Of a DNA stretch of 64,000 bases, positions 22,418 through 34,500 are shown piece by piece. Position numbers and translations under genes: made by a program. Source of the DNA: Ulva prolifera (Eukaryota; Chlorophyta; Ulvophyceae; Ulvales; Ulvaceae); contig CM041204.1 in NCBI GenBank assembly GCA_023078555.1, positions 5,238,430 through 5,302,429 on the forward strand. The letters are read 5' to 3'. Below the pieces are notes generated by a model. It was given only the letters and a program-made list of their open reading frames with translations, was not told where the DNA came from and did no database searches. Every line of letters starts with the position of its first letter. Positions within the stretch are counted from its first letter, which is position 1.

Positions 22418-24310
22418 CTACTGGTCTTTCTTGACCTCCTCTACACCAGCGCTGAGGGAGTCTTGGGCATCATCAGCTGCACCTGCAACCTCATCTGCTA
22501 CAGCAACAGCCTTGTCCAATGCTTCTTCCTCCTCCTCTTCGGTGTACCCCAGCAGTTGCTTTATCTCGCCTCGCATCGCAGCTTGAAGCATAACACATCC
22601 AACAACCCCGGGCACAATATAAAGAAGTGCTGGTTGTGCTGCCTTGAAAGTTTGCATCACCACGAGAGTGACGACAAGTCCAATCGTGTATCCAACCATT
22701 GCGGAATAAAAGTACACCTTGCCCGACCCATTCTTGGTGTCAAAACGTAGCATCAGTGACACAAACAGCCCTGCATGCATGTAATAGGCTTGGATCTGTG
22801 ACGAGATGGACGTAGTTTGTAGAACCAGGCAAGCACAGCCCAAGCGCAATCCGGCACATCAAGAATGCCTGGCTCACCTGGTATGACAATGTCTCCAAGC
22901 CCCAGCATGTTAAAGTGTTTCCAAGATGAAGCCGTGGGGAACAGCAGCTTTATTGGTCCATCAATGTTTTTGGCAACAGTGACCATGACAGGCGTAAAGA
23001 ATACCCAAAAAATGTCATAAAAGAATAGCCCCCACAGAAGAATCATGCCAACCTGTGTTGATCCCAGATTCAGCATGGCAATACCCTGCAGCATCACGAT
23101 GTTTCGACTCTCTCGAAATTAAGAGACATAGTAAAGATGTGAACTGCTTTGGTGGTTGCTGATGACTCAAGGCGGCACCTACACGGGCATACCTCGATGG
23201 AATAGGAGAGGCCCATGCCATTGTTGGCCAAGAAATGTCTTGTGAATGCATACCAGAGCGAAAACATGAGCGCAACAATGTTGCACAATAATCTCGCCAG
23301 AGAAATTTGAATGTCATCAGGCTCCGGCATGAGAAACGGCACAGTAGCCTGCTTCATATCAACGATCATAACGTTATGCAGTTTTCTTGGCAGCCAGGCT
23401 GACGTAGAGCTGAAAACTAGCTCTACACAACAATGACCTCGTGATCGAGAGAGAGCAAGGTGCCATGGCACTAACATTATGCTCAAGCGTATCACACCTC
23501 CCAAGGCGAAAACTCCCATTACACAAAAATACAACGTGATGATATAGTTGAGCCATTGTTTGGGCAAGAACTTGATGGCAAGGAACAGTCCAACTAGCGA
23601 CATGCTGCCGATCAGTGGGAACTTCATGGCTTCCTACAGACACGTCCATCTGTTGCGGCACGTCGCCAGAGACCACACGCCGACATAACTGCGAAATAGG
23701 ACAAGCACAGACAGTCACAGCTCGCGAGCCGGGTTGGTCAAGCAAGGGTGGTTGAGTCCCGACAAGCCATTCCCACCACGAAAGTATCAGTCCTGTAGAT
23801 CCTCGTGGCTCCACATTGTCTACGCACCCACACCATAGGCGCCCGCAATACGACTTACATGTGCGAGCGGAGCACGATTTCATATCAACAGACGGCAAAA
23901 TCCTAGCCGCTACCAAATGACTGTGATCGAGTTGAGCGCTGGTCTGAACCAATGCAACGCCCAATGGGTCACATACAATATCAGCATCCCGAGATATGAC
24001 AGCTCACCTTCTTAGACACTAGCTCAGCTTCGTTGGTCCTGCCAACGGTCCGTAAGCATGCTGAGAACACGGTCAGTGACGCCGTGAGCGTCACGTTGAC
24101 GGACGGAGGCAACACCCACACTACGGGCAGGATATATATGATGGCCAAGATGGCAAGAGAGCCATCGCGCAAGCGCTCGGTAGCCCTATCGACTTCTATA
24201 AGGGCTGGCATTGTCTCCCCGATTGCGTCCTCACTCGAACAGCCAACAGTGGTGCTTGAGACGTGAGGAGCTTTGTAATAGCTTTCAGTAGTCATGTGTT
24301 CCTGCAACAT
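22418..24310 (-). CDS. Signal peptide peptidase (intramembrane aspartyl protease)
   Basis: SPP cuts leftover signal peptides within the ER membrane. Five exons are visible on the minus strand: 24008-24310, about 23507-23633, about 23193-23370, about 22830-23090 and 22418-22760. The encoded multi-pass protein carries the YD motif in FFYDIFWVF, the GxGD motif in LGLGDIVIPG, and the PAL motif in QPALLYIVP, in the order typical of presenilin/SPP proteases, so both catalytic Asp residues are present. The first splice gives SKK|EAMKFPL in frame. The C-terminus ends EVKKDQ, a KKXX-type ER retrieval signal like that of animal SPP, preceded by a Glu-rich stretch. Two start Met codons are close together; the downstream one (MTTESYY) is equally possible. 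Confidence 0.92.
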
Positions 24311-24609
24311 CTCGATTCAGCGGTGTAGTGCTGGGAGCCCGACTGGAGGAGAGCTGGCCTGGTTTTGGGCAGCTGTGACAAAACCTCTGAAATTCTGTTG
24401 TGGAGCGAGCGTGCAACAGGATGTCAGACATCCAATCAATGAGAATGTCATGGTAAGAGTTCCTGATATCAGGATCATGTCAGCTTCTTATGTGCTGTCA
24501 GGATATCACCATAGTTTCCTGGTTCCCGGGCATGCCCCACAGGACTCAAGCACCAAATGTAGCATCCAGCTTGGATATGCCCGTGCCTTACCGGTGATGC
24601 TGTCATCGA

Positions 24610-25170
24610 TCATATGCTTCCAATGCACTTGCTGAGCTCCTTGGATAGGGTGAACTCGGACACAACGAGCTTTTGACCAGCAGACACTCCATTCGATTCG
24701 CAGGCTTGGACAACGACTTGGTGCTTGCACTGCATGATTACTTCCGACTCATGGCATGTGACTGTGACTTCACTGCAGGATTCTTTGACTTAGGCAGGTC
24801 ACAGTGCAGAAAAACAAAGAAGAAGAGGAGCGCACAAACTGCCCATCCCCTTTGCGCATGTGATTTGCAAATGCTGCGCATGTGCAATACTGCCACGGCA
24901 ACACAGAATAAACATCAGTGCCGTGTGAAGCCTTGACCTTGTACATTCTGCGGCCACATCGCTCCCCCTCCAGGCATGATACTTGCCCAGGCTTCATTAG
25001 TGGGAGAGCACTATGCAGGCTTTTGCCATGTAGCAGCCTCAGGCTATACACATGCCAAGTGTGTAACGGTGGACTTGGTACACATCCAGGTGGATATGGG
25101 TGAGTGGAAATTGCAACGCACTTTACAAGTTCCCTTGATGTCACTGCACGTGCCACAGGCAAGGTCAGGA
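24610..25170 (-). CDS. Small SWIM zinc-finger protein, ZSWIM7/SWS1-like
   Basis: SWS1 proteins work with a RAD51 paralogue in homologous recombination. The exon ending at 24840 contains GRRMYKV and YSVLPWQYCTCAAFANH. It joins in phase (CA|T, giving His) to the exon 24610-24772, which contains EVIMQCKHQVVVQA and stops at 24610. Together these give the SWIM pattern C-x-C...C-x-H in the same setting as human ZSWIM7 (GRRVYQV, YCSCPAF, CKHLL). The N-terminal exon was not fixed; upstream open sequence reaches about 25170, and further minus-strand frames to 25677 could include it. The gene runs head to head with the V-ATPase subunit A gene and may share its promoter region. Confidence 0.72.
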
Positions 25171-25775
25171 AGAGTTTGAAACGCAGACAACCATGACCTC
25201 GATACCACCAAGAAGCATGAAGTTGTGATCAGCGCACGTTTGGGTACGGCGCCCTCAGTGCTTTTGACATACTTCAGCACATGATTTCTGACGATCCTGA
25301 ACACAGGGGTTAAACGTAACTACAGACAACATGAAACATGAATAATATGCCATTGATGATGCATGCGCGCCGATACCATTGCGTGTCCGGAAATATGCGA
25401 GCCTGCGGGTCAACCATTGTTTTGATGTGAAGCCTTGGCTGTATCGAAGGAACATGTACTCACAACCGACCACTACACTGAAGATATTACACCATCTGCC
25501 TTCGGTGGTGTCCAACAAGGAATGGCGATGGCGAGCTCGGGCCTGTTTTGGTGATGGCTGTAGCACAGCTGGTCGGGGCGAGGCGCCTTCCATGCATGCG
25601 CCTTCATTGCACACCAGGACATCCCGGCCACATACTTTGACAGCAGCAACACTAGTATACATGCAGTAAAGTGTCAACCGATTGTCGGTGGTAGAATACA
25701 GCAGCGCCTGTGTCGATTGTTCGGCGTGCAGAAGTCGGCAAGTGCGTTACGGAGTCCAACTTTCTGCTGTGCAGC

Positions 25776-28700
25776 ATGTCGACCGACTATGTCATCCAAG
25801 AGTCCGATGTGGGATCCATTCTTAAGGTCTCAGGTCCTGTGGTGGTTGCTGAGCGTATGTCTGGAGCGGCTATGTATGAGCTCGTTCGCGTGGGAGCGGC
25901 CGAGCTGATCGGTGAAATCATTCGAATCGAAGCAGACAAGGCAACCATCCAGTGCTATGAGGACACTTCCGGACTCACAGTCGGAGACGCGGTGGTTCGT
26001 GCCAAAGCCCCGCTCTCAGTCACTCTTGGACCAGGTACCTTTCGATGCTTTGCTCGACTTCCTGGCGGAAAGCCGCGTTGATAATTGTCGCATAGCGACA
26101 GATGTGTCTCCTCTACTGCCTTATTTTATGCGATTTCTGATATCTGATCGCTTGGCCAATCAAGTGCGTGCGGCCTTGATGCGCCACCATTCCAGAATGA
26201 TTCGGTGGAGGTGCTCCGATGCTGCACGTGCAGACAAAAGCTAGAGCGGCTTATTATCGTCTTGATGGGTAGTCTCGCTTGCTCCAGTGCTTGAAAGTTG
26301 CGTGTGACCTGCCATGGCAAGATCCTCGGCCTGCGTTTGCAGGTATTATGTCCAATATCTTCGACGGCATTCAGCGACCACTCAAAACGATCGCCAAGGT
26401 GTCTGGTGATTGCTTTATTCCGCGCGGAATCAATGTGCCCTCGCTAGACGTTGTCCAGGAGTGGGAGTTCCGTCCGACCAGCTTCAAGGTGAGTTCCCGC
26501 TGCATCCACCTTCGTCTACTCAGTACCGAACATCTCAAAGCCAGTGATCATGTATTTGCTTTGGACTTCGAGTATTCAAGCGCTACAGGCACCACGTGAG
26601 AAGTTGCAACGGTTTGCACGTGCTGTGCACATTCATTGACCACACCTCCACAATCACCCATGCGCCTCCTGATATTGCAGGTTGGCAGCAAAATCTCTGC
26701 TGGTGATATTTATGGTCTTGTGACCGAGAATACACTTATGGAACACAAGATCATGCTGCCCCCCAATGTTCGAGGCACTGTTACATACATTGCACCAGAG
26801 GGCATGTACAACATCGAGGAGGAAGTGATCGAAGTGGACTTTATGGGCACGAAGTCTAAATATTGCATGAAGCAGCTCTGGCCCGTACGTGCACCACGCC
26901 CAGTGGCTCAGAAGCTCATGGCGGACACACCACTGCTCACCGGACAGCGTGTGCTCGACGCACTTTTCCCATCTGTCCTTGGAGGCACATGTGCCATCCC
27001 GGGCGCGTTCGGCTGCGGAAAAACTGTTATCTCACAGGTGCTCCGTCTATACCCGCCCCACCGGTATCCCCATGTTGCTACATGCCTGTGCATGTCAGGC
27101 GTACCCTGCACGCCTCAGCATCTGAGCGCCATGCGCGTATCTGTGGAGCCAAGTCACCACTGCTTCCTACGCTTGTCAGCAGCACAAGCAGCATCCGCGC
27201 ACCACTGCAAGTGAGGCCCTCTGTGTGTGCAGGCGTTGTCGAAGTTTTCCAACTCAGATGGTATAATCTACGTTGGCTGTGGTGAGCGCGGGAACGAAAT
27301 GGCAGAGGTGCTTGCAGACTTCCCGGAGCTCACCATGACGATGCCCGATGGCCGCGAGGAGAGCATCATGAAGCGCACGGCGCTTGTTGCCAACACATCA
27401 AACATGCCCGTAGCCGCCCGTGAAGCGTCCATCTATACCGGCATCACTCTCGCCGAGTATTACCGTGATATGGGGTACAACTTCGCGATGATGGGTGACT
27501 CGACATCCCGCTGGGCTGAGGCTCTGCGTGAGATTTCCGGCCGCCTGGCGGAGATGCCTGCAGACTCAGGCTACCCAGCGTACCTCGGCGCTCGGCTTGC
27601 CTCTTTCTATGAGCGCGCTGGCCGTGTCACGTGTGCGGGTTCACCCAATCGCGAGGGCAGTGTCACAATCGTCGGAGCTGTTTCGCCGCCAGGTGGTGAC
27701 TTTTCGGACCCCGTCACAGCTGCGACGCTGTCGATTGTGCAGGTGCGCCGGGTCATGCATGCTGACACCGCAACGGCTGCGCGCTGTACCGTATGTAGCC
27801 GCATATTCATTCTGACTAGCCTTCCATGAGTGCGGGGTTGATGAGGCGTTTCTGTAGGTGTTCTGGGGTCTGGACAAGAAGCTTGCCCAACGCAAGCACT
27901 TCCCATCAGTGAACTGGCTCATCTCATACTCTAAGTATGACAAGATGCTGGAGCCTTTCTATGATTCATTCGACTCAGAATTTGTGTCTGTGAGAGACAT
28001 GTTCAGGTCTGCTGCTGTGTCTGGAGTCTCTCTTGCCTGCCAGTTTGATGCACAGTGCCGCAGTCGTCTGGGATGATTTGTGCCTGTAGGTGCATTTCAG
28101 TGCAGATATCCACTTGCTTTCATGCAAGAGGAGGTGGCAGAACTGGAAGTCACTCACAAATGCAAATTGTCACCTCCTTTAAAATGCTGCATTGTCTGTG
28201 CTGGTACAGTGTGTGTGTGTGTGTGCATGCAGGGAGATTCTGCAGAAGGAGGATGAGCTGAACGAGATTGTGCAGCTTGTGGGCAAGGATTCTCTGGCGG
28301 AGAGTGACAAGATCACCCTGGAGACAGCACGGTTGATCAAGGACGACTTCTTGCAGCAGAACTCGTTCACGTCTTACGACCGCTACTGCCCCTTCTACAA
28401 ATCCGTGGAGATGATGAAGTCCATGACAGCCTTCCACAGGCTAGCAACCCAGGCGGTAGAGCGCACTGCAGCGGGCAACGCTGACGGACAGAAAATCACG
28501 TTCAATCTCATCAAGAGCAGGTGTGGCATCACAAGAAATCCTGATCTGCTCGTAACTTGCCAGCTTTCTGACGCAGAGCACTGTTTGGCGTTGGTGTAGC
28601 TTCGCCTTGGGTGCTATTTGTAAGCTTCCAGTAACAGTGCCAGCTTAATCATGGCTATGCGAAGGCTATGCACTCTCCTGTTCACGTGTCCTTTTTGTTG

Positions 28701-28985
28701 CTGCATTCTCATGCCACGACGTGTGCCACAAGGTGCGACATGGGACCCGTGGCCACTTTCATGGCTGCAGTCATTGCATAGCCAGCAGGTAATTTTTAAT
28801 TTCAAATCAAATGCTGTGCTGTGAAGGCTTGGCATGGATGCAGGATGAGCGATCTCTTGTACAAGCTCACGTCCCTCAAGTTCCAGGAGCCGTCCCAGGG
28901 AGAAGAGATCATCAAGGACCACTGTGATAATGTACGCATGGAGCTTGCAGATCGCTTCCGTGCCCTGGAGGAGGAGTTCCGCTGA
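25776..28985 (+). CDS. V-type H+-ATPase catalytic subunit A
   Basis: Catalytic ATP-hydrolysing subunit of the V1 sector of the vacuolar proton pump, in the cytosol on endomembranes. Seven exons join in phase: 25776-26034, 26343-26488, 26681-27037, 27233-27742, 27858-28006, 28233-28520 and 28844-28985. They total 1,851 nt, or 616 residues, the usual family length. The P-loop GAFGCGKT ends exon 3 and continues into the alpha-helix after the splice. Other hallmarks are the A-subunit-specific non-homologous insert with its PPNVRG turn, [10 protein letters not shown], the catalytic-region sequence [22 protein letters not shown], and [11 protein letters not shown]. The start ATG ([10 protein letters not shown]) gives the expected N-terminus. 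A (GT)8 run precedes the acceptor of exon 6. It is the best resolved gene in the window and looks functional. Confidence 0.98.
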
Positions 28986-31540
28986 AGAGACACGATGCAG
29001 CTGTCGCTGGACATGGCAGGGGCAGTTGGCTACGCAATCAAAGTTAGATCGCATTGCGAACAGTCCTCTGCAAGACTGAAAAGATGGCAAGGTGGGTGAG
29101 GACGTTTGCGTGGGGTGTTGTCACTATTCGATGGCATCTGCTCCACTTAGATTGGATTTTTGTAGCACACCTTACCAGGAGTGGGTGAATGCGGTACTAA
29201 CTTAGCTTCAGCACATGTGTGATTGTGTGATGTGGAAACACAGGTGAGGTCCATGGATACGTCCATTTGTTGAGTACGCTCTATGTGAGCAGACAACTAT
29301 TATGTCACCTTCAAGACATTGGGACCACTCCTGTCGTCGAATTTCTCAGGTGCTCCAACACACGTGATTCATTGGGGCCCTCGCTTTGCCCGACTGGTCC
29401 TCGTAGCCATTGTTGCTTGTGGGCACATGATTCGCAAAGCTACTATCACTTCAAGAACTCGTTACCCTAGCAGGTTACTTCTGTGGCTCGCAATGCAGTG
29501 CTGTGTGGATCAAGTCACTGCTGCCTCCCGTGTGGGACTGCGAAATTTGGAATATCATAAGCCTTGCTGCCCCCTGGAGGCATATCGTTAGTGGTCCTAT
29601 CTCGCGGGTGTTGTTGCTGGCGTGTTAGCGATGGCAGTCCCGCAATGGTGTTGGCGCCTTTGGATGGTTGGCATGGACCAGGGGGAGTGGGTTGTGACGT
29701 TTCGTCCCGTTGCACACACTGTTGAGACGCACCTGGCACACCAACAGCATATCGACCCGGGCAATTGAGCACCATGTCGGCACGGCGGTGCCTACATGTT
29801 TGAGCGTCGACACATGATTGCAGCTAGAGTGGAAGGCCGTGGATATTGTACCGCCGGCATGAATGCGGCTCCATGTATGCATGGACGATCCACGCGTTGC
29901 CCCGGCGCAATCATTCTGCGCAGCGTGAAACCAGACCAGCACCGCTTGGGTCTTCCATAACCGGTCCTAAGGAGCCGACCGGTCTCATGGCATGCCCACT
30001 TGCTTCACTTTATACGTCGTCAGCGGCACGCCATTCACAATGCATGGAGCCTGCACAGCCAGGCTGGTGTCACCACCACCCGCCTAGCGCGCTACGTGCC
30101 CTCAGTAGTGCTTATGGACATCAAAGAACGAGGATACGACATCAGTGAAGCTATTTCGCGACATAGCTGGGCCGAAGATGCTGCGTGAATGCACAGAGTG
30201 CCACCAGGCCGGTCTAATGTTACGACCGCGAGGCCGCGCGCCGGTGGCAGCACACATGTGCGACTGTGGGGAATGATGTAGACTGTATCTCTTTGTAAAC
30301 GTGGCTTATTTTAGCTGGGTCAGCAGCAGCTCTGTAGGCTTTGCGATGGAAGTACCGCTGACCTAACGCGCGACCCCGACCGTGCGTAAAGCCCTACTCT
30401 ATTGATCAAGCAGATACTATTAGACATTATCATCATGTTGAGCGGGCATGCTGTATGGATGAGTGCAATTCGTTGCGAGTGCAGTCCATTCCGTCATGTC
30501 CCCCTGCCAGGGCACATACGGCCACGCATAGCGCGACTTGACATCCTTTGAATTGGGCCACATTCAGTTATTATGTCGCTGTGCCTCAGTGACCTCTGGG
30601 TTGCGTTTGAGGTTGTCAATGCGTTCACAATGTCGCCGCACGCTGCAACGCTCACGCGTAAGCGCCGAACCTCAATCATGCCGTCGTGCAGAGCTGAAAT
30701 GTATGATATACGACTGATCAGCTGCGAAGTAGCAACGGTCAGTCTGATCGGAACTTGAGTCGTGGAAGACACCACAGCCTGTGCGCGCTGCAACACTCTG
30801 GAATGTGACGTTTCGCTCGTTGCAGCACTCACCATGTAGCTTAGGCAACAGCCAGTCATTCCTTACTTCCTCTGAGATCAATAAGCGCTCACATCTCCCT
30901 GAACGCCGGTCTATCACAGTTGCACACAGCGCGCTGCAACCGGTGCTTGCGTGGCAACTAGCGTTGTCAGCAGTCGTCAAGCCCTGGTGCCTTTTCGATC
31001 AGTCGCACATGCGACGGATCGACTCCTTAGGACCGGATAAAAATGACCACCGCTTGTGCGTGACTGCGCCGCGGCGCAGTGCTGCCTCAGGTCCGGTTCA
31101 TGTTGCATTGTAGAGAGTGTGCAGTTACGAGCGTGGACACCGCAGCGAGCGCATCCGTATCCGCTGCCACATATGTCGATATCGCTGCAGCTGGCCACGG
31201 CGATATCGCTGCAGCTGGCCATGGCTGGGCCTTGGCGCGGACAGGCCTGCTGCATGCAACCGCACAATATTGAGCATCACCGCGTGGACGGTCTCTGATT
31301 TGTGTCCCAAAGCGAATCTCATGGGGCACCGCTCTTGTGCGTGATTGCATCGCGTGGTGAAGGTGGACACGCTGATTGTCGCAGTATCCACGTCATATGT
31401 AGGGTGAACGTCCAGCTGGAGGTCCACATTTGCGCAAGCTGTGGACCGCGCAGTTTCCACGTTCGGGTCGCTGCGTCAATCACCAGGTGGTAGAACAGTG
31501 TGTTTAGCTGTGCGCAGCGTACGCACCTCCATCAGGATCA
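28986..31540. other. 2.5-kb intergenic region, nothing recognised
   Basis: Only short open frames without family resemblance. Two similar ~28-bp words built on TGTGACGTTTCG followed by CGTTGCA occur near 29693 and 30803. A 24-bp tandem duplication lies at 31177-31224. The promoter of the first CASTOR-like gene should be at the right end. Confidence 0.4.
31177..31224 (+). repeat. 24-bp tandem duplication upstream of CASTOR-like gene 1
   Basis: Two adjacent 24-bp units, 31177-31200 and 31201-31224, start CGATATCGCTGCAGCTGGCC and differ at one position (CACGG versus CATGG). Each contains PstI/PvuII-like palindromes CTGCAG and CAGCTG. Their location about 300 bp upstream of the predicted ATG could be regulatory, but that is inference. 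Confidence 0.75.
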
Positions 31541-34500
31541 ATGCAAGCTCGATCATCTGCGAGAATGAGGCCGGGTATTGTCAACTCGGCGAACATGAGT
31601 GTGTGGAACAGGCACATACGCGCAGGCACTAGATTGACTTCTACAGGTGACACACTTAGATCAACTTTCAGCGCACCTCAGAAGTCTCCCAGAAGTCCAT
31701 TACGAACCGAAGTCGTTAATGTTGCACCACCTCCGCTGAAGCCTTCCGAAAGCGCACAGGCTTTGATCACCCCTGCGTCTCGCAAAACAATATCCCGCAA
31801 GCTGCAGGGGATTGAGATGACTATTGTGTTCAGAATGTGGTCCCAGTGTTCGTTGGATCGCCTACAAGCAATGCTGCAGCGCTTAGTCCTGCTATCAGCT
31901 ACTTTGGTGGCCACCTGGGGTGCAGCTCAGGCGAGCATCCTTCAAGCCGTAGCAAGCAGGTGGAACCCTGATGCCTTCGCATCCATCACTGCATCACATC
32001 CCTCTGTGGCCGATGAATTAAATCGATGGATGATTTACAACATGCAAAAGGTGCCACCACTGCAGAGCTTCCAATGCATACATGTCGACTTGCATGAGCT
32101 ACACAGAGTGTGCCCATGCAGCCTTCTGTGCCCACGCAGCCCGCAGCACCCCCAAGCATGCAATCCCGCGCAGGCACCACGCCAGCACCAAACGTGCAAC
32201 ACCGCGTGGCGACCTTCGCGGGTGCAACTTTCCTGACCACCGCATGCTCACCCGGCCAGATCACGGGGCGACTCTTCGCAGTGCCTTCACCCGCAAGCCC
32301 CACACACGTTTGACACATGCCAACCACTTTGGCGTCAGATCGAGCTCCTTGAACGCGTGGAGTAGATACGGTCCATCAATCTCTTGTTTTGTTGCAGTTT
32401 TTCTCTCAAGGGGTTATAGCAAAGATTGCCGCGGTTGCAGCATTTGCAATTCCACTCGTGCTTGTCTTCGGCTACTTGTACAAGCGCACATCTGGCAAGT
32501 CCATGGATGACTCTATGTTCCAAGTTTACAGCATCCTACAAGACACTCCAGGTGTGCTTCAGAAAGCCACTCTGGTGATGGCAAAATCGACACGCTATCC
32601 TGAGCTCAGCTGAGCACATGCGTCAGCTTGCATGCATGCATGCATGTCCTTGAGGAAAGACATCCACTGCAAGCCACCGCAGCATGATGAACAAGTGGGC
32701 TGACTAGACACCAGCAAGCCATGCCTTCTACCTAGCGGTGGCATCCTTGGACGATTAGCAATGCGCAGGTGCCACTGCGTGTGACGAAGAAGACAGATCG
32801 AGTGCCTTTGTACTGAACCTTGTTTGGGTTATCGGCCTCTTCTCGTACGCACTGGTGCGCCGCCACACAGCTCTGTGCTGCTTGACAGCAAGAGACAAGC
32901 TTTGGTTTTGCTCATGTGAACACGGTGTGCAAGTTTTGTGTAGGTTCTCGGTATTGTTAGTGACGATATTGCCAAGACAGCAGAGGGGTTCAGCAAAGGC
33001 AACACGTACATCATGGAGTCTGGCCACACCGTGATCATCAATGTTAACAGCACAACAGAATATATGCTGCGGCAGGTGCGTTGCCTTTACAGCGCCGCTT
33101 TGCCCTCGGGCCTCTACCTGCTGCATGAGCTCACAGGTGGCGGTTCATGCGAATTCTTGTTGCTGGTCGTGCACAGTGATCGATGGTCCAGTAGATCGCG
33201 CAGCACAGGTGGAAGCCATATGAGATGTCAGATTATGCATGATCGGATAAACATTGAGAATGGCGGTGTGGCCTGCAGTGGGCGTTGGCACAGAAGGAGC
33301 GAGGGCAGCTTGAGCCGATCGTGTTACTGGCTGACAGGCCAAAGGAGGAGCTTGACAGCATGGTGAACACCATCAAAGCAGAGACAAGGATGGATATCAT
33401 GGCCCGAACAGGCGTTCCATATGTGCGCCACAGCGACAAAAAGTCACTCTCCATGCTTCATTTCATCAGCATTTCCAAACAATGTTCTTTACCTCCAGGA
33501 TGAGCGGGGTCCTTCATCCCCAGTGTGGAACACGCGTTCACTAGTCCTGAGTGTGGTGGCGATCCCATCTGTGTGGTGACATCGTGAAATTGGCAGCTAT
33601 GCTTATTTGTTTTCGAGTGCTTCCATTTGTAGCAGATCATAGGGAGTTGGGCATCAACTTTCACTGTGCTGTGTTGAAAACTTGGCGTGGTTACCACCAA
33701 GCATGCCACTGTGCAGGATGTGGATGACCTTAGGCTCGTTTCGGCCAACAAAGCCAAGACAGTCATCATCATGGATCCGCAGCGTACGCAAGGTGACACA
33801 GCTGAGGTGTGGGCACATGCCTGCAGATAGCTGCCTGCACACAGCCCTTCTGATATTGTCTTGTCCTGTGAAGTTGTGGTGGAAGATTGATACTATGCAG
33901 ATAGGCATTGCGTCCGAGTCTAATCTTGCAAGTGCATCTTGCACCAGCTCTCTTCGCAGACGTGTATAAAAGTCTTCACGCCGTACTTTGCTACTGCGTG
34001 TTTACGCAGAGTACATCCTGCTGTGATCTGTCTGTGATCGTTCTTGATGATCTATATACTGATGATATATATCCACGGTGCATTGTAGGTGTCAAGTCGC
34101 ACATGCATGTTCACCATGCAGCAACGGTGCTGTACAGTCACATCACTGCACAAGTGGCAGATAACAGTACATACAGACTGAACCAGACAGAAATCACACA
34201 GCTTGCACTTTGGCTCACTGTAGGCCTGGTGCGGCATAGTCGACCAGTGCTTCACAGCCTGTATGAATGGCTAGACTCGCATGGGAAGGCCCCTCATGCC
34301 GTGCTGACTTGCGCTGCAGGGCCCAGAGGTGAGAGTGCAGCCTTGCTCTGCCACGCTAGTGAGCTTGGCGGCGCTGGGCGACTCAGATACGCAGATCCTT
34401 TTGCAGCAGTCCCATCTGGGAGCCTCGATGCCGGCACATGAGCGAGACATCCTCAGGTCTGCAGCGAGTCTCCACAGCGGCACAGCAACCCAGCCCAAGC

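Noticed and set aside
28209-28224. (GT)8 run as a promoter or Z-DNA element
   Set aside because: It is part of the polypyrimidine/GT-rich stretch before the acceptor of V-ATPase exon 6; an ordinary microsatellite is a sufficient explanation.
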